From Fibrobacter sp. (GTDB lineage: Bacteria; Fibrobacterota; Fibrobacteria; Fibrobacterales; Fibrobacteraceae): a DNA stretch of 64,000 bases. The notes beneath the pieces were generated by a model. That model ran no database searches. It saw only the letters and a list, made by a program, of their open reading frames with translations, and was not told the DNA's origin. Positions 50,602 to 58,567 of this stretch are shown one piece after another; the first letter of the stretch is position 1, and every line of letters starts with the position of its first letter. The stretch spans positions 219,779-283,778 of the forward strand of contig JAKSIJ010000002.1 in NCBI GenBank assembly GCA_024398875.1, written 5' to 3'. A program made the translations under genes and the position numbers.

Positions 50602-52105
50602 CGATTATTCCAGCCTTCTTGAGGATTGAAAAACGGCCTGCGAGGTCTGCGGCGATGAACGCCTGTTCCATTTCCTTCGCAATGTCGTCCATGGGCATTT
50701 CGGCATAGCATCCGATGAGCTTGTCACGGACTTCTTCAAGGCTCTTGGCGTTCGCTACGAGTTCGCGGATGGGTGCGAGGAAATCCACCTTCTCGCAATT
50801 CTCGGCGAGTTGTTCGGTGAAGTCGTTCACCTGCTTGCGGAGTTCGTGGCTTGTGTTTCGGACTTTTGCCTTTCCGGGCTTCGGGTCGTGTTCCGCGAAC
50901 ATTGCGCCTGGCATTTGCTGTTCCATCATCTCGAAATACTTCGGATCGATTCCGTAGATGTCGGCGATGTACTGCGCGTTGAATTGCACTCCGAGCTGCT
51001 TGAGCATGATGTCGCGTTCAAGGCGGGCCTGCTGCATGTCTTCCGGGAGGATGATGTTCATCCAAGGGATGACCTTCTCGTTCGGCCAGTTGATTTCGTA
51101 GATCCAGCGAATGAGCTGGTTGATGCTGGATTCGATCATTGCGGCATCGTCGAGAGCGAGGTCTGCGCGCACGTCGTTGTGCACGGTGGCCATCGCCTGG
51201 GTGCCTCCGGAACTTGTCTGTTCGGTGGTGAGAGTTTCGCCGAGCCACGCCTTCGATATCGCGGCATCCGCCCAGTCGACGATTTCCTTGTGCGGGTTCG
51301 CGTTTGCGCCACTCGCTTCCAAAAGTTCCACGGAGCCGGTCTGCGGGATGACAGCGACTGCATCGCGCACAAGCCCGGAGAGCATCTTCAAAAAAGTCTG
51401 CTGGTCGCTTTCGCTTGTGCCGTTCGGAATCTTGCCGATGGCCTTCGGCATTCCGTACTTCTCGACAAAGATCATCCAGAACTTGAGACCACCCTTCTTG
51501 AAGGTGAGCGGCCAGAAGCATTCGGAATATGTCGCGATTCCGTAGGGGTTGTGGCTTGTCGGGCGGTTGCGGGTAACGAGGAACTTGCGAGTCGGCATTT
51601 CCTCGCGGGTACCGTTCTTCGTCTGCAAAAGGAGATGGCCATCGTCGTTGAACTTGAACCATTCCTGCTTGCGGTCCTTGATGGTAACTGGCAAAATGAG
51701 CGTTCCGATTTCGGTCTGCACGGTATCCCAGACGATTTCGTGGACTGCGTAACCGAAGCCGATTGCTTCGAGCATCTGGGAGATTACGTTCCGGAGTTCA
51801 ATGTTCCAGAGGTATTCCTCGATGAACTTCGCCTTCTTCTCGTCGCCCTTGCTTCCGTCGATAGTCCATGGCCTTGAAGTGATGGCTGCAAAGCGCTTGT
51901 TTTTTACGGCATCAAGATGGGCGTCCACCATTTCGCGGTAAACCTTGATGTTCCCGCCGTTCTTCAAAAGGATTGTGTCCGGGTTCGGCAGGTAATCGAG
52001 ACCGGAAATGAATTCGGCGACGTTGCGGGTCGCAACTTCCTTGGCAAGTTGCAAATCTTGCTTATTTTGGGTCTCTTTTGGGTTCTTTTTGTTCTTTTTG
52101 CTCAT
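50594..52105 (-). CDS. Portal protein (DUF935, Mu gp29-like)
   Basis: The 503-residue product matches DUF935: F-A-A-I-T-S-R-P-W-T-I-D-G, L-E-A-I-G-F-G-Y-A-V-H-E-I-V-W, F-L-V-T-R-N-R-P, W-M-I-F-V-E-K-Y-G-M-P and A-I-S-K-A-W-L-G-E-T-L-T-T-E. The portal ring is the DNA channel of the capsid vertex. Its end overlaps the MuF start by 8 bases. The 133 bases between it and the terminase gene hold no obvious gene. Confidence 0.92.
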   Translation of the reverse strand: MSKKNKKNPKETQNKQDLQLAKEVATRNVAEFISGLDYLPNPDTILLKNGGNIKVYREMVDAHLDAVKNKRFAAITSRPWTIDGSKGDEKKAKFIEEYLWNIELRNVISQMLEAIGFGYAVHEIVWDTVQTEIGTLILPVTIKDRKQEWFKFNDDGHLLLQTKNGTREEMPTRKFLVTRNRPTSHNPYGIATYSECFWPLTFKKGGLKFWMIFVEKYGMPKAIGKIPNGTSESDQQTFLKMLSGLVRDAVAVIPQTGSVELLEASGANANPHKEIVDWADAAISKAWLGETLTTEQTSSGGTQAMATVHNDVRADLALDDAAMIESSINQLIRWIYEINWPNEKVIPWMNIILPEDMQQARLERDIMLKQLGVQFNAQYIADIYGIDPKYFEMMEQQMPGAMFAEHDPKPGKAKVRNTSHELRKQVNDFTEQLAENCEKVDFLAPIRELVANAKSLEEVRDKLIGCYAEMPMDDIAKEMEQAFIAADLAGRFSILKKAGIIDG

Positions 52106-52238
52106 GCAATCCTCGGTTGTTTTCTAATCTCGTTGAATCGCCGTTCAAATTCGTTGAAAAACGATTTTTTAAACGCGTAGGTCTATTTATGTGGTCAAAC
52201 GAAAAAACGGCTAGAAGGGGCCTTTCTGTGCGTATTTT

Positions 52239-53645
52239 TTAAAAGCCTCCGAAATTGACGTTTTCCGCCTGGAACGGGTTCGCTGTCTGTACGAAAATGG
52301 GGCCTGCCTCGTTCGCGTTTTTCGCGTGGTAGGCAAGTGCCGCTCCCCAGAAGAAGTCGCCGTGGCCTTGTTCTGTACTTGCGGCGTCGTAGCGCACGTT
52401 TCCCGAGCTCGTCACGATCTTACGGACGGCGTGGATGCTTTCGGCCTGCTTGTCCTCTTCGCGGCCATCGACTCCCGGGAACTTCGGGCATTTCTCGATG
52501 ATGATTTTCTGGTCTTCAAAAGCCTGCAACAGTGAAATGGCAAGGTCCGCCTTGACGGTATTGCTGAACTGTACGCCCTCGACTTTCACGGATCCGAACT
52601 TTTCCATGGCGCGTTCTGTGAACTGGTCGCCAAGGCCCGTGCGGTCAATGCATGCGCGGATTAGGTTCGGGAGCTTCAAGTAACGGTACAGGCGATCCTC
52701 GAGGTAGCTCCACTTCTTGTTCTGGAAGGCTTCCACGGCGCGGCATACGAGTCGGTCGCCGATATCCTCGAAAACGTAGATTATGTGGAGATGGCGATGG
52801 CGGGCCACGTCGCAGCCGAGATAGAGCTGTCCCTTCGCCTTGTCCATGCCGAGGACGCCCTGGCGTTCGCAGCTGTGGATGAGCTCGTAGCTGATCATCG
52901 CCTTGGATTCGTCCTGCGGGTTGCAGCAGTATTCCTCCTGCCAAATGGCCTCGGTCAAGCATCCCTTATGCTCGTTCTCCAGCCATTCCTCGCGTTCCTT
53001 CTTGGAGAGTTTGCGACCGCAGATTCTGTCGGCCACGCCTTCTTCCACGGCGAGCTGAATGGGTACGCGGTGTACGCTGTAGTCCAGCTCTCCCTTGTTG
53101 CACATTTCAATCAACTTGTAGAACAGGGAATTGACGCCGTTGTGGGTTGACAAGATTCGAATCGGATAGCCCCACATTGCGGCGGGCTTCGCTGCAGCCC
53201 ACATCTTCTGGTCATTGTCGTGGTGCGCGGCTTCGTCCCACACGATCTTACCGCCCTTGGAGCGGAACGCCTTCGGGTTGCTTGATAGGACGTAAATCTT
53301 TGAACCGTTGCAGAACTCGATGACCTTAGATTTCACGCCCTTGTCTTCGTCGGCGAATTCGCACTCACCGATATCTTCTGCGTTGATTTCTGCGAGCGCT
53401 TTGGCGATGGCGTTGAGTTTCGTTATCCAGTTTTCGCAGTAGTCGATGTATTCGGATGCGGCAGTCATGTCCGCGGAACTGAAGAAAACCTTGAGTCCTG
53501 GCTGCTCAATGCAGTCCTGCACATCTTCAAACGATTGCACCCAGGTGCCGCCGATGCGGCGGGACTTCTCGAAAATCTTGACTTTCGACTTGTCCTTGAG
53601 CCAGCGAAGCTGATAGGGGAAAAAGAATTCGTTGAGGTTAGCCAT
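52239..53645 (-). CDS. Terminase large subunit (Mu gp28-like)
   Basis: ATG at 53645 is preferred; the frame also has a TTG three codons upstream. The N-terminal ATPase has a Walker-A-like K-S-R-R-I-G-G-T and Walker B K-I-V-W-D-E-A-A. The C-terminal nuclease begins L-G-C-D-V-A-R and has I-D-R-T-G-L-G-D. The enzyme pumps and cuts DNA during packaging; in Mu-like phages cutting is headful from integrated copies. It overlaps the small-terminase gene by 8 bases. Confidence 0.9.
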   Translation of the reverse strand: MANLNEFFFPYQLRWLKDKSKVKIFEKSRRIGGTWVQSFEDVQDCIEQPGLKVFFSSADMTAASEYIDYCENWITKLNAIAKALAEINAEDIGECEFADEDKGVKSKVIEFCNGSKIYVLSSNPKAFRSKGGKIVWDEAAHHDNDQKMWAAAKPAAMWGYPIRILSTHNGVNSLFYKLIEMCNKGELDYSVHRVPIQLAVEEGVADRICGRKLSKKEREEWLENEHKGCLTEAIWQEEYCCNPQDESKAMISYELIHSCERQGVLGMDKAKGQLYLGCDVARHRHLHIIYVFEDIGDRLVCRAVEAFQNKKWSYLEDRLYRYLKLPNLIRACIDRTGLGDQFTERAMEKFGSVKVEGVQFSNTVKADLAISLLQAFEDQKIIIEKCPKFPGVDGREEDKQAESIHAVRKIVTSSGNVRYDAASTEQGHGDFFWGAALAYHAKNANEAGPIFVQTANPFQAENVNFGGF

Positions 53646-54051
53646 TGACGCCAAGTTCCTTCTTGATGACGGCTAGGCACTGCTTCATCTTTTCTTCCGG
53701 GGAAAGTTCGCTCTTGTCCTTCTTTGGCGCCACGGCTTCGTACTTGCGGGCGTGTTCCGCGGTATCGATGATGCGCTGGAGAGCGGTGTAACGTTCGGGG
53801 GCGACTTTCACGCCGTCAAGTTCGTCCTGCTTGATTTTGCGTGCCATCACTTCACCGAGTTCAAAGAGCTGTGCGTGGAAATTCTTTTCGCCGCCACTCA
53901 CGGCTGCGCGGGCTTCGTCCCAGTGCTCCTCGGCTTTCCATGTCTGCAATGTCCTGGTTGAAATGTTGAGCGCCCTGCCGATATCTGCAAGGCTCATCTG
54001 ATGGATGGTGTAAAGTTCTTTTGCGCGGGGCTTGAGTTCTGCCTTGCTCAT
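53638..54051 (-). CDS. DUF1804 protein, probable terminase small subunit (Mu gp27-like)
   Basis: The 137-residue product begins with a helix-turn-helix (M-S-L-A-D-I-G-R-A-L-N-I-S-T-R-T-L-Q-T-W-K). An E-E-H-W-D-E-A-R segment and a helical middle complete the DUF1804 pattern. Small terminases bind the packaging site. It sits directly upstream of the large subunit and overlaps both neighbours. Confidence 0.85.
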   Translation of the reverse strand: MSKAELKPRAKELYTIHQMSLADIGRALNISTRTLQTWKAEEHWDEARAAVSGGEKNFHAQLFELGEVMARKIKQDELDGVKVAPERYTALQRIIDTAEHARKYEAVAPKKDKSELSPEEKMKQCLAVIKKELGVNG

Positions 54052-54275
54052 TGGTGGCCTCCGTTATGTTCCATGCAACAAGCGCGAATGGCTTCCATGG
54101 ATTGTTTCTGTTCTTCAGAATACTTTTGGAAAAGTGTTTCCCATCGGGTGTTCTCGACTGCTTGTGCCTTTTCCCATTTTGCATTTTCATTCGTGTAGAA
54201 TACCGCGAGCATGGCCGCGAATACGATGCTGATGCCGAATTGCTTGAATGCGTCAATCCAGAAATTTTTATCCAT
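54048..54275 (-). CDS. Small membrane-anchored phage protein (75 residues)
   Basis: GGGGAGG precedes the ATG. One membrane helix (about 14-30, I-S-I-V-F-A-A-M-L-A-V-F) is followed by a charged coiled-coil-like part ending in Cys-Cys and H-N-G-G-H. It is first in the leftward packaging operon, where Mu keeps small genes gp25-gp26. Function unknown. Confidence 0.65.
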   Translation of the reverse strand: MDKNFWIDAFKQFGISIVFAAMLAVFYTNENAKWEKAQAVENTRWETLFQKYSEEQKQSMEAIRACCMEHNGGHQ

Positions 54276-54369
54276 GATATACCTCCCCGTAAAGGTACTT
54301 GAAGCGCTCTGTCATAGGTCATGACGCTGTCATCTGCACTTTCTTTCGCGACAGAGTACCTTTGTACCC
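54276..54369. promoter_or_regulatory. Divergent late control region
   Basis: This 94-base interval drives the packaging genes leftward and the capsid-tail genes rightward. It contains the inverted pair AAAGGTACT (54291-54299) and AGTACCTTT (54355-54363), placed symmetrically next to the two start codons. A central GTCATAGGTCATGAC sits between them. There are no good -35/-10 boxes, as expected for activator-dependent late promoters. No Shine-Dalgarno is evident before the rightward ATG at 54370. Confidence 0.55.
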
Positions 54370-55755
54370 ATGAAAGACAAAAATCCTAAAGTGCTCAAAT
54401 CTGAAGATCTCAAGGAACCGTGGGTTGAAGCGTTCAAGACTGGCCCTGTGAAAGACATGGCCGGTAATGAACACAACTTCAGCGAAGCGGACCTTGCAGA
54501 TCTTAATGAAGGTATTCATGGCCAGCTTGATTCTGGCTACCAGCCGCCTATGGTCAAGGGTCACCCGGAAGTCGATTCTCCGCGAGTCGCCTCCATTGTT
54601 GATTCCAAGGTGGATGGAAATGTGTTGAAAGTGAAGCTTGACGATGTGAACCCGGACTTCGCCGACGAAGTGAAGAAGGGCGGTTTCAAGTACCTTTCGG
54701 CAAGCATTTACAACAATTTGAAGAAGGGTTTGCGGCACCTTGGCGCTCTCGGTGCGCATGCACCGGCGATGAAGGGAATGGCTCCCATCTGCTTTGGCGA
54801 AGGAATGTTCGCGGAAGCTGACAAGGGGGCCAACGAACAAGACGTGTGCGTCTTTGCCGAAGAATACGCCTGGGATCGTCTTGTGCCTGCAAGCGTGTTC
54901 GAACGCCTTATCTGGAAGATTGCCGATATCGGCCGTATGTTCCGCAGCCAGCGCGAACAGCTCATCGAAAAGGAAGGAATCGAGGCCGCCGATAAGGCCT
55001 TCCCGGAATTCACCATCAAGAACATTGAAGATGTCGAAAATCTCGCAAAGGAAGCAAGCAAGTTCCCGAAACAACAGCCTAAAGCTGAACCTCCTCAATC
55101 TACTACTGAAGCTTCTTTCGCGGAAGGTGACGGAAAGGGGGCGGATGGTTCTGAGGCAGGAGCCCCGGAAGAAAAGCCGGCTGGATCCGTAGAGGATTCT
55201 CCGGAAGAAAAGCCTGCCCAAACAGAAGTGACTGAACCCGTTCAGACGACCGAGAAGGTGCCTGGACCTCAAGCAACAACGTCCCATCCTACCGAACCGA
55301 GCATTGATTTGCAAGGTAATTCAACGGATGCGACGCGCTTGAGCGAAGAGAATGCCGCACTCAAAGCCGAACTTGACGCTCTTAAAGCCGACAAGCTTGC
55401 GGCGGAACGTCTGCGCGCCAGTGCGGCGTTCTCGGAGAAATTGGATGCAGCCATCGGCGAAGGCCGTTGCAACCAGGTTATGAAGGACAACCTCATGAAG
55501 GTTTTCGGAGTTGTCCAGAAGGTGCCTGTTGACGGCGATGGCTGCTTTGCCGACGCTGACGAACGCGTGAATCCGATGCAGTTGCTTGACGATGCCGTGA
55601 AGGCATTGCCGAAAATCGTGGAACTCGGCGAAATCCGCAATTTCGCGGAAACGAAGGAAACTGCCGCGCAGAAGATCACAAAGTACAAGGCTGAGCAGGA
55701 AGCGAACGGACGCTCGTTGACGTTTGCCGAAGCCGCCGAAGAATGTAACAAGTAA
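54370..55755 (+). CDS. Phage protease/scaffold (Mu I-like)
   Basis: The 461-residue product begins with the protease domain typical of Mu-type I proteins: P-P-M-V-K-G-H-P-E-V-D-S-P-R, V-N-P-D-F-A-D-E-V-K-K-G-G-F-K-Y-L-S-A-S-I-Y and L-R-H-L-G-A-L-G-A-H-A-P-A-M-K-G. From about 235 on it is a Pro/Glu-rich linker and then a coiled coil (L-S-E-E-N-A-A-L-K-A-E-L-D-A-L-K-A). This is the usual scaffold part, which is cut away during head maturation. Confidence 0.85.
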   Translation: MKDKNPKVLKSEDLKEPWVEAFKTGPVKDMAGNEHNFSEADLADLNEGIHGQLDSGYQPPMVKGHPEVDSPRVASIVDSKVDGNVLKVKLDDVNPDFADEVKKGGFKYLSASIYNNLKKGLRHLGALGAHAPAMKGMAPICFGEGMFAEADKGANEQDVCVFAEEYAWDRLVPASVFERLIWKIADIGRMFRSQREQLIEKEGIEAADKAFPEFTIKNIEDVENLAKEASKFPKQQPKAEPPQSTTEASFAEGDGKGADGSEAGAPEEKPAGSVEDSPEEKPAQTEVTEPVQTTEKVPGPQATTSHPTEPSIDLQGNSTDATRLSEENAALKAELDALKADKLAAERLRASAAFSEKLDAAIGEGRCNQVMKDNLMKVFGVVQKVPVDGDGCFADADERVNPMQLLDDAVKALPKIVELGEIRNFAETKETAAQKITKYKAEQEANGRSLTFAEAAEECNK

Positions 55756-55765
55756 AGGAGATACC

Positions 55766-56449
55766 ATGAAGGGTAATATTCTCAATTTCACTGCGGAATC
55801 CGCAGTTCACGCCTTCCGCTTCGCCAAGATTGGCACCGCTGAAGGTAAAGTCAAAGAAGCCACTGCAGGCTCTGTCGTATTCGGTGCTACTACCGACATC
55901 GACGCCGAATCTGGCCATCCGTGCGACGTCCAGATGGACGGTATCGCTCGCGTCGAATGCGGCGGAAGTGTTTCCGTAGGCGACAAGGTCGCCCCGGATG
56001 CAAACGGCAAGGCCGTTAAGGCAGTAGGCAATTCCTGCGCAGTTGCCATTGAAAGCGGAGCTTCCGGCGATATCATCAGAGTAAAGCTTGTTGAAAGTGC
56101 CGTGAACACTTCCATGGAATTTACTGCCGAAGAAGCTGTCGATGCAAACCTTTTCGTGAAGGCTGGAACCGCAACTGGCAAGGTGAAGGTCGGCACTGTA
56201 GGTGCAACCGTCATCGGCGTAGCCCCGGAAGCGATTGCCGCAAACGCCAAGGGCAATATCGAAGTTGCAGGCGTTGTCAAGGTGAAGGCAGGCGGCTCCA
56301 TCTCTATGGGCGCCTTGCTCGTCTCCGACGCTAACGGCAAGGCCGTGGCTGTCACCAGTGGCAATTCTTTCGCCATCGCCCTTGAAGGCGGTGCAAGCGG
56401 CGACTTGATTGCTGTGAAACTCCAGAGCGCTTACACTCCGGGTACCTAA
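55766..56449 (+). CDS. Capsid cement protein with two tandem DUF2190-like units
   Basis: The ATG at 55766 follows AAAGGAG. The product (227 residues) is made of two homologous halves, about 1-113 and 114-227. Each opens F-T-A-E-x-A-V, then has G-T-A-x-G-K-V-K, a V-x-V/C-G-G-S-x-S-x-G loop, D-A-N-G-K-A-V, and ends G-A-S-G-D-x-I-x-V-K-L. DUF2190-type proteins decorate the capsid surface. The tandem duplication is unusual, since one unit is the norm. Confidence 0.75.
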   Translation: MKGNILNFTAESAVHAFRFAKIGTAEGKVKEATAGSVVFGATTDIDAESGHPCDVQMDGIARVECGGSVSVGDKVAPDANGKAVKAVGNSCAVAIESGASGDIIRVKLVESAVNTSMEFTAEEAVDANLFVKAGTATGKVKVGTVGATVIGVAPEAIAANAKGNIEVAGVVKVKAGGSISMGALLVSDANGKAVAVTSGNSFAIALEGGASGDLIAVKLQSAYTPGT

Positions 56450-56471
56450 CATTTAAAAAAGGACGAAAAAC

Positions 56472-57545
56472 ATGAAGAAAATGATCCTCTTTCTCCTCTC
56501 CATCGTGTGCACCGTGTTCGCATTTGCGGGCAGTGACACGCTGACCGCCTGCGGCGTTCCGCAGTTTGTCTGCGACCTGTTCGGCGCCGGTACTGCCGGT
56601 GTCGGCTTCGCCACCATCCTCCCGTTTGGCGATACCCAGACGGGCATCGTGACGGCCTACAAGAACGGCAAGCTCATTGCCGACCAGGTGATGCCTATCA
56701 AGATGCTGGACAGCAACAAGCTGAACTTCAAGTATTTTGAACGTACCAAGGGCGATGCGTTTACTGTCGAAGATACCAAGGTCGGCAGGCTATCTGAACC
56801 GAACGTAATCAATCTTGGCGGTACCGAAAAGACTGACTTCTGTGTTGCCCGTGGCCTCGAAGATATCGTACCTGTCGAAGACATTCGCCAGCTCGATAAC
56901 AAGGAACGCTTTACCAATACGCATTTCGAAAACCTTATTGGCAAGATTCTCCTCGGTCGTGAAAAGGACGTGGCCGCAATGGTGCAGGACACCAACAACT
57001 ACGGTTCCGGCCTTACCCACACCTACGAAGCTTCCGAAGGTATGGGTGCCGATGGCTTCGATATCGTCGCTGTTCTCTTTGATTACCTTGACAAGCCGCT
57101 CGCTCGCCCGAACGTACTCGGCATGGGTGCTACCGCTTACCACAAGCTCCGCACCGATCCGAAGGTCTTGGCCGCCATCTTCCCGAACAACCAGGGGAAC
57201 GGTGTCGCCACCAAGGAACAGCTTTGCGCCCTCTTCGAAGTTGACCAGATTCTCGTCGGTGAAGCCCGCGTGAACACGACCAAGAACGCCAAGACTCCTA
57301 TGCTTGAACGTTGCTGGGGTAGCCACATCTGGGGTCACTACCAGGAACAGCTCTCGACTCTCACCGAAGGTATCTGCTGGGGTCTCACCGCTCAGAGCGG
57401 CGAACGCTACTCCTCCATCATCTTCGACGAAAAGCGCGGCCTGGAAGGCTCCGAAATCCTCAAGGCCGGCATGTACCAGAAGGAACTTGTCGTCGGCAAG
57501 GATGCAGGCTTCCTCCTGAAGAACGTCATCAAGACCAACTCCTAA
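56472..57545 (+). CDS. Major capsid protein with a signal-peptide-like N-terminus
   Basis: From about residue 53 the product matches major capsid proteins of Mu-like phages: T-G-I-V-T-A-Y-K-N-G-K-L-I-A-D-Q-V-M-P, F-K-Y-F-E-R-T-K-G-D-A-F-T-V-x-D-T-K-V-G-R, L-L-G-R-E-K-D-V-A and later L-G-M-G-A-T-A-Y-H-K-L. The first 20 residues (M-K-K-M-I-L-F-L-L-S-I-V-C-T-V-F-A-F-A-G) are a textbook export signal. A Cys-containing stretch follows. A good AAGGACG site supports this start, and no other ATG lies before the capsid homology. The extension is probably a delta-like region or an accidental fusion. Confidence 0.85.
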   Translation: MKKMILFLLSIVCTVFAFAGSDTLTACGVPQFVCDLFGAGTAGVGFATILPFGDTQTGIVTAYKNGKLIADQVMPIKMLDSNKLNFKYFERTKGDAFTVEDTKVGRLSEPNVINLGGTEKTDFCVARGLEDIVPVEDIRQLDNKERFTNTHFENLIGKILLGREKDVAAMVQDTNNYGSGLTHTYEASEGMGADGFDIVAVLFDYLDKPLARPNVLGMGATAYHKLRTDPKVLAAIFPNNQGNGVATKEQLCALFEVDQILVGEARVNTTKNAKTPMLERCWGSHIWGHYQEQLSTLTEGICWGLTAQSGERYSSIIFDEKRGLEGSEILKAGMYQKELVVGKDAGFLLKNVIKTNS

Positions 57546-57554
57546 GGAATCCAG

Positions 57555-57998
57555 ATGAACTACTGCACTTACGAGGACATCAAGGGCCATGTGCCCGAGG
57601 CGCGTCTGGTAGAGGTCACTGACGACCTCTCGCCGAACGCGACTGGCACGGTCAATGTCGAAATCGTGGAAAAGGCCATCAAGGAAAGTTCCACGCTTAT
57701 CGACTCTTACGTGAGGAAGCGTTTCCCGCGTCCGTTCCAGAGTGTCCCGGAAGTACTGCGCATGGTCTGCATTGACCTGAGCATCTACAATCTGTACGAA
57801 CGCGTGACGGAGCTGAATATCACTGACGGTATGAAGCTCCGCTACGATAACGCCATCAAGTTGCTTATCCGCATTGCCGATGGCGAACAGGATATCGGTG
57901 TGGATCCTGATGAAACTGTCGTTGAATCTGGCTTTTCCGTCGCTTCGAAGCTGAACGGCGGACCAGCCATGTTTTCGCTTGAATCCATGAGGTTCTGA
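57555..57998 (+). CDS. DUF1320 head-completion protein (Mu gp36-like)
   Basis: The 147-residue product has the DUF1320 pattern: Y-C-T-Y-E-D-I-K near the start, A-I-K-E-S-S-T-L-I-D-S-Y-V-R-K-R-F-P, P-E-V-L-R-M-V-C-I-D-L-S-I-Y-N-L-Y and Y-D-N-A-I-K-L-L. Such proteins join the portal and tail. It lies 10 bases after the capsid gene and shares a base with the next start. Confidence 0.85.
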   Translation: MNYCTYEDIKGHVPEARLVEVTDDLSPNATGTVNVEIVEKAIKESSTLIDSYVRKRFPRPFQSVPEVLRMVCIDLSIYNLYERVTELNITDGMKLRYDNAIKLLIRIADGEQDIGVDPDETVVESGFSVASKLNGGPAMFSLESMRF

Positions 57999-58567
57999 TG
58001 AGTACGCCGGTTGCCGTTACTAACTGCTATGTGATAGAAAAGGCCATCAAGGAACTGATTGAGGCTGGGAATACCCCGCAGATGGTCTTCAAGGCTGTCG
58101 ATATCCAGAAGGATTTACAGACCATCACTCACCCGAGCTTTACGGTCGCCATCATCAAGGGCGATTTCGAGCCGGAAGGAATGGACAAGATTACGGAGTC
58201 CGTCGAGGTGGTGGTGACACTCATCGTGAAGAACCTTGCGAACGAGGAACAGCGCAGGATGATGATTCACCCGATGGTGTCCTATGTGGTGCAGAAGCTG
58301 CACCATAACGATCTCGGGCTTCAGATGGAGCCCCTAACCGTTAGCGGCTGGAACGATGTCTCCACTGAGGAACATCTTGGTATTGCCCTGACGCTGTTTG
58401 AAATCAAGTTTAAGACGCAGTTCACCGTAACACCTGATTCGGCTGTCGAAACGTTGCGCGACCTGCTCTCCATCAGCTCCACTTTCAAGAGTCCGACTCC
58501 TGATTTCGAGACTCTTAGCGAAGCGACCGTCATTACAAAAGAGGTAAACAATGTCACTGACACCTAA
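57998..58567 (+). CDS. Phage gp37-like protein (tail terminator type)
   Basis: The 189-residue product resembles the DUF1834/gp37 family by position and by features such as N-C-Y-V-I-E-K-A-I-K-E-L-I, a beta-rich middle and H-L-G-I-A-L-T-L-F-E-I-K-F-K-T. It lies between DUF1320 and the sheath gene, as in Mu. Overlaps of 1 base upstream and 17 bases downstream indicate coupling. Confidence 0.65.
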   Translation: MSTPVAVTNCYVIEKAIKELIEAGNTPQMVFKAVDIQKDLQTITHPSFTVAIIKGDFEPEGMDKITESVEVVVTLIVKNLANEEQRRMMIHPMVSYVVQKLHHNDLGLQMEPLTVSGWNDVSTEEHLGIALTLFEIKFKTQFTVTPDSAVETLRDLLSISSTFKSPTPDFETLSEATVITKEVNNVTDT

